64,000 nt of DNA from Pratylenchus scribneri (taxonomy: Eukaryota; Nematoda; Chromadorea; Rhabditida; Pratylenchidae): contig JAQSEB010000050.1 in the NCBI GenBank assembly GCA_030063045.1, positions 2,790,001 through 2,854,000 on the forward strand. The letters run 5' to 3'. Positions 22,358 to 34,400 of the stretch are shown here, one piece after another (within the stretch, counting starts at the first letter, position 1; every line of letters begins with the position of its first letter). The translations under genes were made by a program, and so were the position numbers. The notes beneath the pieces are model-generated. The model did no database searches. It was given only the letters and a program-made list of their open reading frames with translations, and was not told the DNA's origin.

Positions 22358-25109
22358 TTAAGCATTTGCACGTGAAGATGAAGCCAATGAATAATTGAAT
22401 GTTTGGAAATACATTTCCATAGCCTGAATTACATAACAATTAAATTTATAATAAATTTTTACTACTTTGTCCGGTAAAATTTGTCTTTGATGAAGGAATT
22501 TGAGCATTTTTTCCACTGAATGTTTTTCCATTTCAATGTCCGAATTCAGAATCAAATCCGGCTTCAGTGGAATTTCATATGGACTGTCCACTCCGGTGAA
22601 CACTTTTATTTCACCGGAACGTGCCTTTTTATACAATTCTGTGGAATATTAAAAATAATTTCAAAATATTAGGATGGACTGACTTTTTGGGTCGCGGGCT
22701 TCACAAATTTCGATTGGTGCATTTACATAAATTTCGTAGAAGGGAATTCCCACCTGTCATAAAAAATAGAAAATAATCCAAATTTAATGATTTTATTTAA
22801 AGAAAAATATATTCTTATCCCTTTTTTATTTTTATTCCATATTTTACTTTTTTAAACCAAATGTAGTTTTGACTTATATAATAATTTAGAAACCAGTTTT
22901 AGACCCTAAAACCTAATACCAATTTGTAGATCTCATCGAGATGCATCGAATGATATATAAAATGCCTGGTTTTGTGTTTTGTCTCAAAAGTGTAACCAAA
23001 AGTTGGAAATATGGTTTAAACGGTTTAATTTGCTCAATTTCGATTTAAATTAGGAAATTTATTTGTCAAAAAATGCATCTCGATGAAATCTACACAATGA
23101 TACAAGGTCTGAAGCGTTTAAAAACGATTTCTTTTTTATTAGAGGTCAAAAATACTTTTGTAGTAAAAAAATTAAGAAAAAAAAATTAAAAATATGGTAA
23201 AATAAAAAGAAATCTTTTTAATTTAATATATAAAGTGCTATAAAATAAATTCAAGTCTTTTCCAAAAATATTTCCATAAAAAATACCTCAGAATGAATTC
23301 GTCGTGCGTCATCTCGATCTTTTCGAATTGGTGAAATAAAAGAGGCCAAGACGACCATTGCCCCATCGGCCAACAATTTTGCCATTTCCGAAACACGTCG
23401 AATATTCTCGGATCTGTCAGCTATGCTAAAGCCCAAATCTTTGCAAAGTCCGTGACGAATATTGTCCCCATCCAGCACATAGGTGGGAATACCCAACTTT
23501 AAAATTCAATTTTTAATTTTATTAATTAATAAAAATTTAAATTTATTATAATTAATTTTTTTGTAAAAATTAATAAATTATTGTTAATCACCTTAACCAA
23601 AATATTCTCCAATGAAAGGGCAATTGTTGTTTTTCCAGCGCCCGAAAGGCCAGTAAACCAAATAGTGCATCCTCGATACCCGGGGAATTGGCCCAGGGCA
23701 TTTGCTCGTTCATGTCTGGTCACTTTGTGTTTTTGGAATTGAATATTTGTGGCTGCATTCTTTAAAATTAATTTCTTTTTTAATTTATTTTTATTAATTT
23801 AAATCAGTTGAAAAAATAATTTAACAGTTTTTTGGCAAAAATTACTGAATTTTTCCAAATCTGCTAACCTGCATCTGTGTAGCATCCAAAATAATTGCTT
23901 TTTGTTGTTCCTCCGATTCATCCAATCCAATTTTGCCCAATTCCCAAATGGAAGGAGTTGTTAATTTGGAATTTGGACGAGGCAAATTCCAATCAACTTT
24001 TTGGCCAAATTCAGAAAAATAAGTAATATTGCATCGTTGCCTTTTGCCAGTTTGTTGATCAAAAACTTGGCATTGATCAAATGGAGGAATGTAAAGGTGA
24101 AGGGTGATGGCTGATTCCGTGTTGGACCCATTTTTCACTCGATGAAGGCCATTTTTATCTTCATTTTGAATATTCATTTAAAAAATATGTCAAATTACCG
24201 GTTATTTTTGTGACTTCCCCAATGCCATATTCCTTCGTGCTTATTTCAACCATTGCCTCTTCCTTTTGTCCATTGACCTCATTATTCTGTTTTGGCCAAT
24301 TAAATCGACTTTCTATTAATGTTCCTTTTAATATTTTGACAAAGCATTGCGACGAAGAATGATCGTGAATACTTAATTTTCATTAAAATTTTTAATTATT
24401 TAAATGGCTGTATATTGAATTTTATTGAATTTTAAAACGATAAGGATGACGCCAATTGCCAATTTTAATATTAAATTGTTAATAAATTAAATATTATAAA
24501 AAAAGAAAATTCTTTTCTATTATATGTTTTTCGAGACTTGTATGTTGTCGGTCATTAGATTTGAAAATTTTTTCGTGTTACTTATTTTATTTTATTATTC
24601 ATTTTTGATAGAAAAAAACAATGAAAAAACAATATTTTAGAATACAAATTTTTGGAGTAATATAAATATAAGGCGATTTGAGTAGAAAAAATCTGATGGC
24701 AGATAATATACATACAAATAAATAATTTAAATTTTATATTATAATAATTTATTTGATTTCTATTAAGTGTGGAAGGAATGAGTTAATAAAATTAATTACA
24801 AAAAAAAATAAATATAATTTTGATATTATTTCTGACCTGGAACTCATTCCCGGCCCCCAGCAAATTAGCATTAGATTATATTTGCCATTGCCAATGTCCA
24901 CCAAATTTCGAGTATATCTATCATAATTAATTGATATATATTTATATAAATATGAATTTTTTAAAAATTTACGTAAATTGATCAAAATGAATATATTGCC
25001 GCCAATCCTCCAAATTGCATTTGTAATCTTCAAGCACTTTTTCTATCTTTTCACTGTCAATTTGATCCTCTCCAAAAATGGCACGAATTTTATACAATAA
25101 ATTTTCCAT
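22358..25109 (-). CDS. Cysteine dioxygenase fused to APS kinase
   Basis: Minus-strand exons read continuously for about 450 residues. The N-terminal half is cysteine dioxygenase: [55 protein letters not shown] (two iron His and the cross-linking Cys), GLHRV (third iron His), and [11 protein letters not shown] with the partner Tyr. A linker of about 45 residues leads to ATQMQ, where the exon ends at 23869 in phase 0. The next exon, starting at 23759, continues [20 protein letters not shown] into APS kinase: [20 protein letters not shown] (P-loop), [55 protein letters not shown]. The gene ends after the kinase (TAA at 22358-22360), with no ATP sulfurylase domain. The first APS kinase exon has no in-frame ATG before the P-loop, which argues for one protein. 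Predicted activities: cysteine to cysteine sulfinate, and APS to PAPS. Confidence 0.85.
22822..23170. repeat. Palindromic repeat family B, copy 1 (in APSK intron)
   Basis: An imperfect palindrome. It contains GTAGTTTTGACTT, AGAAACCAGTTTTAGACCCT, TAGATCTCATCGAGATGCAT and the mirrored ATGCATCTCGATGAAATCTA. It shares the whole order of words with 62165-62475. Confidence 0.65.
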
Positions 25110-26419
25110 ATTTTGCAATAAAATATTATATTAATATCAAATGATGTTGTTGTAATTTGTATTTGTATACATAAAATGTTGTAAATTATATTAAATCGTT
25201 TGAAATTATTTTAATAAATTATATGCGGTCAGGGAATTCAAAATAATTTTTATCAACTTTTATAATTGGTTTATTTAGAATAAAATCTATGTAATTTTTT
25301 ATTTTCTAATCCGCTGATAATATTTTATCAAAATCCATCGAATGAATGGAGTAAACGGCATAGCGAGAAGACGGATATTCAATCATTCATTCATTCATTC
25401 GGTATTCCTCGCAGCATAATAAGAAATTTTTGATGATTGAAGATTGATTGAAGAGCAAAATAAAATTACATATTTTTCAATTAATTTTTCGTTATTTTAA
25501 TATAATCCATATTATTAAATTTATTCACTATATAATTTGATGTCTGGTCTAGATTTAGGCTAGAAGTATAAAATATTTTCATTTTACAATCAGCAGTTCT
25601 TTTTTCGACAATTTATCAAGAAGCCAAATTTGTGTCACAAAAACTAGTTTTTTGGGGATAAAGAATAATAATCATATTCCATTCATTGCCAAAGGGTCGA
25701 AATAAAATTGAAAATTTTTTCCATTACAAATTTAATTAATAATTCATTCAATTTAATGAATAAATTAAATATTTTAATGCAGTTTTTTAAATTTTTTTAC
25801 TAGCCAAATAAAAAATAAGAAAGTACATTAGAAAACTTGGCAAAAACGACTGCTGCAGAAAATACTTTTAATTTAATTTAATATGCCATATAATTATTTT
25901 AATAATTCCCTATTCTTTTTGACTGTCGGAAAATTCAGAATTCATTCTGCTGGTGAATAAAGCTGGTTAAAAAATGCCAATTTTATGAGTCAAAACTGGC
26001 AAATTACCCCTTTCATAACTTTGTTGACAACGATGGATGAATAAATGGATGGATGGAGGTAGCATTGATCATGAAATAGAATGCCAAAATATGCAATTAA
26101 TTCTTTAGGGTATTAAAAGCTTATTCGATGATTCACCAATCACCATATGTATTCTTCCCCTAATAATTAGTTTCTGATTCTCTCATAGTCATAATTTTTT
26201 AATAACATTAAATGCACAATTTTTTCTTAAGCTTTAAAAGCAGTATATACTTTAATTTTAGTTACATTTATTGTCTAACAACTGACATACAGAAGTGTTT
26301 GATTAAGCGTAGACCGTAGAACTATGAATGAAATTGACCATGTTAGACAATTATAAAAATTAATTTAAAAAATTTTAAGCTACAATCTTTTTTATGTAAT
26401 TTTAGCAAAATTGTTCGCA
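25110..26419. other. Intergenic between divergent CDO-APSK and receptor genes
   Basis: No coding exon was recognised. It contains a short (CATT)n run at 25384-25400 and the block near 25845-25900 that resembles 21735-21800. Promoters of both flanking genes must lie here. Confidence 0.45.
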
Positions 26420-28029
26420 ATGGAATCAGCAACAAATGCCCCCCTTTTCCCTAAATTGGTTGGCATAAATGAACAAATTGGTTTTGGAGGTATCACAATG
26501 TTGGTCGCCACATTCATCCAATTGCTAATCCAAGTCCTTTTATTCTGCCCATTATACCGACTGGCCGGCAAAGATCGTTATGCACTTTTAATCGTTTTTT
26601 ACAAGGTATTTCAGTTAATAAAAATAATAATTTATTTTGCTATATACTTTTTTACCCTTTTTTAAAATTATTTTTTTCTCTTTTAATTTATATTTATTAG
26701 GCTTGCTGTTCTTTGCCCATCTCATTGCAAACAATTTTGGGCACAATTCTTATCACTGACCCTCAGCTGAATTCATATAATGCATGGTTTTGTGTGGCAA
26801 TATCCTTCAAATTGGCACTGAAATTGCTGGTCTTACTTTTCACATTCTGCCGTTTTTGGGCAATAATATCTCCATGGGGATATGAACGGATTTGGAGTAA
26901 AAAGTAGGAATTGCTAATTTATTTGAAAATATTGATAAAAATTCTAACTTTTTAATGAAATAAAATGGCTAAAGGATGAATTTCCAAGCCCTTAATATCC
27001 AAAACATGTTCCAAACTCATATTTTTTTTAAATAATTTTCTATCTAATTAATTTTTGCCTTGTTTATTTTAAAGGAATTTTATTTGCAATTATGATAAAT
27101 TTTTTGTTTGTTTTATTCATAAAAAATTAAAATAGGCGGATAAATATATAATTTAGTTTCGTTTCATCACAGTTCGATTCTGTTTATAAATCATTAAAAA
27201 GAGAAATATGTTGAAAAAAATAAAAAAAAAAATATAAAATATTACTATTTTTTACTTATTACAACTACAAGTTAAATTTGCAGACGTATTAATTTCTATG
27301 CCATTTTAACAATTTTAATTTCAATTTTAATCTGTTGCTTGGCCACTATACATAAGATGGGCGGCTTTTTGCTGGATATTTATACCTATACATCACAAAT
27401 TTCCATTCTTTTGGCCCTTGCATTTTACATTGTTTCTATTGTTCGATTAGCAGGTATTAAATATTTTAAAAAATTTAAGTAAATAAATATTAGTTTTTTT
27501 GTTTGTTTTAGTTCAAAGATGTATAACGATGCAAATTACAATGGAAAATGATCGGGTAAAAATAATGATAATTTGTTTGGCATCAATGTTGCCAATGTTA
27601 ATTGATCAATTGCCATTCTATCTCTTCCGAATTGGCCAAATTTGTACGTAGCTATAGATTGATATTTGAAAAAAGGAATAATTTTAAAAAGCCAAAATAA
27701 TATATTATTTGGATTTTTTCTTATCAATCTTGTAAAAAATTTAATTAGAAAACTTATTTTAAGTTGATCCGAATTTTAAAAGAATTGTGTGGCCAAGTTG
27801 GTTTCCTTTGCTCCAAGTCAATCAAGTTATAATGACTTGTTTTGACGAATACACCCTCCTTCTCATCTGCGCTGAATTCAGAGCATTGGTCAAAAAAGAA
27901 TTGATAATTATTTTCGGCAAATTCATATGCAAAAAATATAGAATTGGAAATGCCGAACAACAGCTGAATCATCATCATCCAATTTCAACTAATTCATGGA
28001 TGAGGGGCTTGAATGAAAATTATCATTGA
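26420..28029 (+). CDS. Rhodopsin-like chemoreceptor (srx/srsx-like)
   Basis: Five plus-strand exons encode a seven-helix receptor of about 330 residues. It starts MESATNAPLFPKLVGINEQI, just after a TTTTAG site that could be a cis or trans splice acceptor. TM1 is GGITMLVATFIQLLIQVLLF, TM2 is ACCSLPISLQTILGTILI, TM3 ends in FCRFWAIISPWGYERIW, which resembles the DRY/NRF region of nematode srx and srsx families. TM4 is FYAILTILISILICCL, TM5 is SILLALAFYIVSIVRLA, TM6 is KIMIICLASMLPMLIDQLPF, and TM7 with the tail is VIMTCFDEYTLLLICAEFRA and TNSWMRGL. Exon 2 ends at AAAAA|gtagga, which keeps frame into exon 3. Nematode receptors of this kind act in chemosensory neurons. Subfamily assignment is tentative. 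Confidence 0.75.
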
Positions 28030-28186
28030 ATTGGTTAAATTATGATAAAATTTTATTTGCTATATTTTTAAGAATTATATATACAATGTGCAAATTATAA
28101 AAGGAAATTACAAATTTAAATAATAATGAATTACAAAAAATATTTCAATTAATATATATTTTGAAATTTAATTTCTTTTTTTTCAG

Positions 28187-28687
28187 TTCAAAAATGTACA
28201 ATGCTAGAAAATACGATGGAAAATGATCGTATCAAAATTATGATAATTTGTTTGGCATCAGTGATTCCAATGCTAATTGACCAATTACCATCTTACCTTC
28301 TGATAATTGGGAGAATTGGTGCATATATGTTATTGTATAGATAAAAATGAAATTATTTTACAAAGTTAATAATAATATTTTTTTCTAAAATCTTTTGTCA
28401 AAAATTGTTAGAAAACTTAACTTATTTTAGTTGATCCAAATTTAAAAGCAATTCTACTGCCAAGTTGGTTTCCTTTACTCCAAATCAACACAGTTATGGT
28501 GATGGGTTTTGATGAATATGTCCTTATTTTCATCTGCGCCGAATTCAGGGAAATGGTCAAGAAAGAACTGATGACAATTTTCAGCAAATTAATATGTAAA
28601 AATTATAAAATTGGGAATGCCCGACAATCGAATCAAGAGCATGCAATTTCAACTAATTCGTGGATGAGGGGCTTGTATGAAACATGA
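28187..28687 (+). CDS. Second TM6-TM7 cassette of the chemoreceptor
   Basis: Two exons lie directly after the receptor gene: 28187 to about 28320 (VQKCTMLENTMENDRIKIMI and a hydrophobic helix) and about 28433-28687 (VDPNLKAILLPSWFPLLQIN, FDEYVLIFICAEFREMVKKE, tail with ISTNSWMRGLYET). Both have TTTCAG/TTTTAG acceptors. The first begins in the same phase as the matching exon at about 27512, so it could be spliced to receptor exon 3 in its place. It has no TM1-TM5 of its own. Either it is an alternative 3' end for the upstream gene or the remains of a tandem duplicate. Confidence 0.7.
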
Positions 28688-29191
28688 AAATCAACATTGA
28701 ATTTACAATATTATATTACAAAATTATTTTTGACAATGTTATTGTATTTTTAGGAATTATATTTCAAATAATAAGAAAATTACGAATTTAAATAATAATG
28801 AATTACAAAAAAAATTATTTGAATTAATAGCGCAAGTTTCACTCAGAAAATGCGAATAGAAAATTCAAAATACACAATTTTTTCCCAGCAACAATTTTAT
28901 TCAGCAGGATTTTAATTTGGGTTTAGGAGCGAATCCGCAGAAACTCCCTTTCTTTAATAACAATTTTGAATGGGCGGAGTCAAAAGGGGAAAGAGAGTAC
29001 CGATTGAAAAGAGCACCGATTTAACAATAAAAGAGATAGAAAAAATGAAGTTTTATTTTGAAATGCAATGAATATTTGGACTTTGGAGGGGGGAATGGGT
29101 AGTTCGCTCTCGCGAAATAAATATATATTTTAAAATATAATTTCATAGAATTAGCATTTTTGTTATTCATAGATCACATTATTTTTCCATT
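28688..29191. other. Intergenic, no gene seen
   Basis: The space between the receptor cassette and the small Cys-rich gene. No exon or repeat was recognised. Confidence 0.45.
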
Positions 29192-29953
29192 TTAATGCAA
29201 AAATGGTGCTTTCAATGCTATTTTACGGCACTCCTCTACAAACCAAGCCTCAGCACAATCCGGATCGCTGCAGGGGCAGCCTGAGCAACAACAACTAAGA
29301 CGGATGATATTTAATTTGGCGAAAAAATGTATTGAAAATGTCGAAAAGATTATAGCGGTTCAATGATTTGTCCTAGACATCTTCTTATACCCATTTCATA
29401 GATCTCATCAAAGAGCATTAAATGCTATAAAATTTGTAATGGTTTGGGCAAAATTAAAGGGTATTAAACCATTTGAAATGTCTTTCTTTTTTTGGATCAA
29501 ATATAAATTAAAATTGATTAAACCTAAGCCAAAAGATTAACAATGCGTCTTGATGAGATCTACTGATCAGGTAGGTGTTTGTGGATCTATGATAAAACAC
29601 TGAACCGATATTAACCATTAATAATACTTTAGCAAATTTAAATATTTCCAATTAAAAAATAATTTTACAAATTTATTTCATTTTATTAAATTTTTTTACC
29701 ATATTTTTTGTCAAAAATCTTTTTCTCAAAATGTAATTTTACTATAAATTTTTGATTTTCATAAATTTTTGATTTTCATTTTCATTAATGTAATTTATTA
29801 AAATTTAAAACAAAGTATTCAATTTTTAAATAACCAGATCTGACCCGGCTTTTTCCTAAATAATTAAATTAAAACTTACTCTCCTGCCACCATGCCAATT
29901 ATGATAATAAGGCTTGTAGAAAATACAATCATGTTGAAGAAAAATGAATTCAT
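29192..29953 (-). CDS. Small Cys-rich secreted peptide
   Basis: Two exons (29953-29880 and 29294-29192) join in frame to 58 residues. The first encodes a strong signal peptide (MNSFFFNMIVFSTSLIIIIG then MVAG). The second encodes a mature peptide of about 34 residues that starts DCCCSGCPCSDPDC and ends RKIALKAPFLH. Seven cysteines lie within 22 residues, with CxxC and CxC spacing. Donor (gtaagt) and acceptor (tcttag) are canonical. The intron holds a dispersed repeat that begins about 15 bp from the second exon. I do not recognise the family; a secreted disulphide-rich or metal-binding peptide is possible. It is too short for a routine ORF search. Confidence 0.6.
29306..29645. repeat. Dispersed repeat family A, full-length copy
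   Basis: Starts TTAATTTGGCGAAAAAA and has inverted arms (TAGATCTCATCAAAGAGCAT against ATGCGTCTTGATGAGATCTA; GGTTCAATGATTTGTCCTAG against its mirror near 29590). It sits in the intron of the small Cys-rich gene. Confidence 0.7.
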
Positions 29954-30249
29954 TTTATATTATTTTTATTATTTTATTTTATTAATGATTTTTTGATTGA
30001 TGCTTTCCAATATTTTCAATACCACTTTTATATGGTTTATTCTTGGTAATGAAAAATTATTTTATAAACTATAAAATTTAAATTCCATAGACTTCCTTTT
30101 AATTTTTGATCGAAATATGCAAATTTAACAGAACAGACGTCATACTCTCAAATTTATATTTATTAATTTAGTTGCCATCCATTTTTTTACCACTAATTTT
30201 TTTTATTTCCGTCCTAAATAATCCTCCTTTTCAGACAACTTTGGTGAAA

Positions 30250-30372
30250 TTTTTATTGGAATCACAATGATCATGTGAAACTTCAAAGTGGAAAAATTTT
30301 TATTGAAATCACAATGATCATGTGAAACTTCAAAGTGGAAAAATTTTTATTGAAATCACAATGATCATGTGA
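30250..30372. repeat. 47-bp tandem repeat, about 2.6 copies
   Basis: Unit begins ATTTTTATTGAAATCACAAT and continues GATCATGTGAAACTTCAAAG. Copies are nearly identical, so the duplication is recent. Confidence 0.9.
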
Positions 30373-30384
30373 GGATTGCGATAA

Positions 30385-30550
30385 TATATTTTAATATTTA
30401 TGTTCATCCCCCATCTGTTGAAACGTATTGACCAGATCTATCGATTGGGTATAAGATTGTGGGTCTAGGACAAACCACTGAACCGTTATAAACTTTTCGC
30501 CATTTTCAATACTCGTTTCGCCATTATCAATGTTTTTTCCGCCTAATTAA
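30385..30550. repeat. Dispersed repeat family A, partial copy (inverted)
   Basis: Contains ATAAACTTTTCGCCATTTTC and ends TTTTTTCCGCCTAATTAAAT, the complement of the family start. Confidence 0.65.
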
Positions 30551-31498
30551 ATAGCATCCATAAAAAATTCTTCAAAACTGCATAAATATACTCTATAAAT
30601 TAAGATAATTTTAATTATTCAATTCACATAAAAAAATGAATCTCATCTGTTAATTAATTTATTAAAAATACAACGAAATTAATCCTCTTCATAATGGTTA
30701 AAATATTTTTCAAATTAAAAATAGACAATCAATGCTAGATAATTATTCTTTCATCCTTCATTAGAAAGACCAAATTTTAATCACATCCTTAAACAGTCCA
30801 GACAAAATTTTTACGCTATATTAACATTCGTAACAATCAACAATCAGCATCAAAACACATTTGAAATTTAAATGGTGGATGGGGGTCCCACCTTCTTTTG
30901 GAGACGAGGAAATATAATAATTGATAAATTTTTTATGAAGATAATTATAAAATGAATGTCTTTACTCCTTATTTTATTTAATTATTAAAAACTCATTCTT
31001 TGATTTTTGATTTTTTTAGCAAAACTCATTGCCTGGATTTTATGCTAAAATGACAAATTTAAACAATTTTTTGCACAATATAGTAAATTAAAACAGTAGA
31101 GAATGGGGTAGATAGCGGCTGAGGTCAACAAAATTTATAAAATATGATATTTCACTTAATCTTCCTAGACGAGATTGCTTTTCAGCTTTTTTCTCGAGTA
31201 ATTTTTATCCATTTATGAATTATAGAAATATTGATGATGAATTTATATATTGAATGTAGATATTTTAATTTTTAAGCGAATAAAGAGGCAAATAAAATAT
31301 AAATTAGATATTTTTAAACCACAGAAATACTCTACAAATTAAAATAATTTTTTAATTCTCCTTCCACTTTAAAATCATTTATTGATTTGAAAAAAAACCA
31401 TATTAATCCTCTTCAAAATGATATTTTATCAAAATTAAAAATTGAACAAAGTGTTATTTTTGATATATTAAAATATTTCATTTGTTATTTCTATATAA

Positions 31499-34400
31499 TT
31501 AGATGTGAGTCTTTTCCACTACAAATGCACAAAGTGATTTCAGACAATTTGGCAATTTTGTTGACAATTCTTTGGCTGACAAAATGCCCTCCATTTTTGC
31601 CGGTATTTTTGGCTTTTGGCCATCACATGCGGACATTACTGCCTCGGGAAATTTGGCAGGATGTGCGGTTGAAAGGACAACACATGCCGTTGCTTTTTTT
31701 GCATTTTTCATTTCCTCTTTTTCCATTATTTCGGCTGCGACTTTGATGCCAACCGCCGTGTGCGGATCTGCCATATAGCCACCACAATTGGCATAAATTT
31801 GGGCAATTGTTGCAGTTGTTTCGACCTTAAATAAGGAATAAAATTTTTTTCAAAAAATTAAGCGCCAATTCATAAATTTATTGATTTTTTTGTAATGGAA
31901 TTTTTCTTTCATTCATCTCAAAATAATTTATATAACATTTCATATAAAATTTAAATAATAATTATATTTTTTACAGAAAAAATTAAGTACACACTGATAA
32001 AATTATCCAATTTTTTATTGCTTTTTTGAGGAATCGAATTTTAATTTTAATTTCACTCATCAAAAATTATATTTAATTATTAATTTTAAATTAATTTTTA
32101 TTCACCTCTGTGGCTGAGCCAAATCCAAAATCGGTCAAAATTCTTTGTAAAGTGTCCTTTTCAATTACAAATTCATCTTTTGCCCGAAGCGATGAATATG
32201 CCCGATGAATTTGTTCGGAATTTCGGCCGCTGGCCTCAAAAAGAAGTCGTTCAAAATTGCTGGAAACGACGATGTCCATTGAAGGTGATTGGGTGGGACG
32301 GACTGAACGAATGGCATAAATGCCGGTGGCCAATGTTCGGGCCAAAATATCATTTTCATTTGTGGCAATGATCAGGCGACCGATTGGAAGGCCCATTCTA
32401 AAAATCGAAAATAAATTTTAAATAAAATTTAAAAAATACTCAAAAATTAATTAATTAATTTACTAAACTGTTTGGCCACATATCCGGCAAAAATATTGCC
32501 AAAATTGCCTGTTGGTACCACAAAATCCACTCGACGATGTGGGACACCAATGGCCAATGCAGCATAAAAATAATAGACAACTTGGGCCAAAATGCGAGCC
32601 CAATTTATGGAATTCACGCTGGTCAGGGCCAATTCATTTTGCAATTTTTCATCAGCGAACATTTCCTTCACCAACTTTTGACAGTCATCAAATGTTCCGG
32701 CAATAGAAACGGCGTGAATACTTAAGAAAAAATTAGAATTTTTGTGTGAATTTATCTTAATAATTTTAAAAGTTCTATTTTAATTATTTACAACAAAGAA
32801 ATTTTTTGTTTATTTGTACTAGTAAATTAAAATATTTATTTTTGAAATATGGAAATTAGTATGTAATTATTTTTATTCATTTTTAAATTAATGCATATTG
32901 TATTTAGGGTATTTAACTTGTGGAAAAAATATTGAAAATGTTCAAAAGATTGTTTCTTATTCTTATATACTCCCAAAATAGGGTGTGGTAAAATTGAAAA
33001 ATAAAAAACAATAACTGATAACGATACATTTTGATTTTAAAAAAGCAATAATGATAACGATGAAAAAATGGCCAAAAACGCAATTTTGTGATGAAATGAT
33101 AAATAATTATTTTAAATTATTTTAGTTTTTTAATCAAAATTTTTAAATTATGCCGAAAAAAGTTCTTCATATTTTCTACTACTTTCAAACTCTTTCAAAT
33201 TGCTAATAAAATTTGGTAATTTGAAATTTTCCTTCAATATTTTTTGACATTTTAAATATTTCCCAATGATTGGCTTATATAATTATTTAATTTAATTACT
33301 TTTCTGCACTTGGTGTCGTCATTTGACGCCGTTGAAAGTCAGAAACACGTCCTTTCGGAAAGAGGATGAATGTATTAACGGATGAAAGTGAGGCGAATGC
33401 ATGGATTGCGGCACCGCCAGTATCGCCGGATGTTGCGCCGATCACAGTGGCATGAAGTCCACGACGTGACAAAACATGATCCATTTGTCGGGCAAGTAAT
33501 TGCATGGCAAAATCTGGTCAAAATTATATAATTACTTTCAATTCATCTCGTAAATTTTCTACTAGTAATTTATCGGAATTGCCGTCCAAATTTTAATTCC
33601 GCCTATTAATTAAAATTCCGCCTGTGTAATTAAATTTTAATTCTGTTAGTTTAATAAAACTTTAATTACGAAAATTTAATTACCTTTTATTTTTAATTTT
33701 AACTACCCAACTAAATTTTAATTCCATCGGGTTCTTTAAATTATATAAGTTTTGTCCGAAAAAATATTATTTTATAAATTTTTTTGAAATTAATCTTGGT
33801 CCCTCCTTGGTATTTTCTTCTTAAAAAAGACGTCAATAATCTAGCCAATTTGGCAAAATATGAATATGAAGAAAAGATATCTATCTATCTATCTAATGTT
33901 GTGAGGTGTGAGATATGAAAAATCCCATAAAACAATTTTTGTAATTTAAAAAATTTCGTGATTACAATTTCGAAAGATTGCCATAATTTCAATACCTTTG
34001 AATGCCAATGTAGGCCCATGGAAAAGTTCCATCAAAAATTTATTTGGCCCAATTTGGACAAGAGGGCAAATTGCGGAATGGTCGAATGGTGATGGGGCCG
34101 AATAAACTTGGTCAATCATTTTTTTAAAGCTTCCCAAATCCAAATCCTTTTGATCCGATCCAATGAAAGGGGCCATAATAGTAAATGCCAATTCATTGTA
34201 TGGAAGTCCTTGGAGTGATTCCAATTCAGCCATTGAGAATTTTGGGTAGAATGAAGGCACATAGAGTCCACCTTTTGAATTGATTTAAATTCATATTATT
34301 TTATTAATTTTGACCAGATAATTATTTAATGAATTATTCAAGAATAAAATTAAATTAGAATAAATTAAATTTTAATTAATTCTGGCCATATAATTATTTA

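Larger units (their letters stand above)
29954..31498. other. Intergenic; repeats only
   Basis: Contains a 47-bp tandem triplication at 30250-30372 and a partial family A repeat at 30385-30550. No gene was seen in the remainder. Confidence 0.5.
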
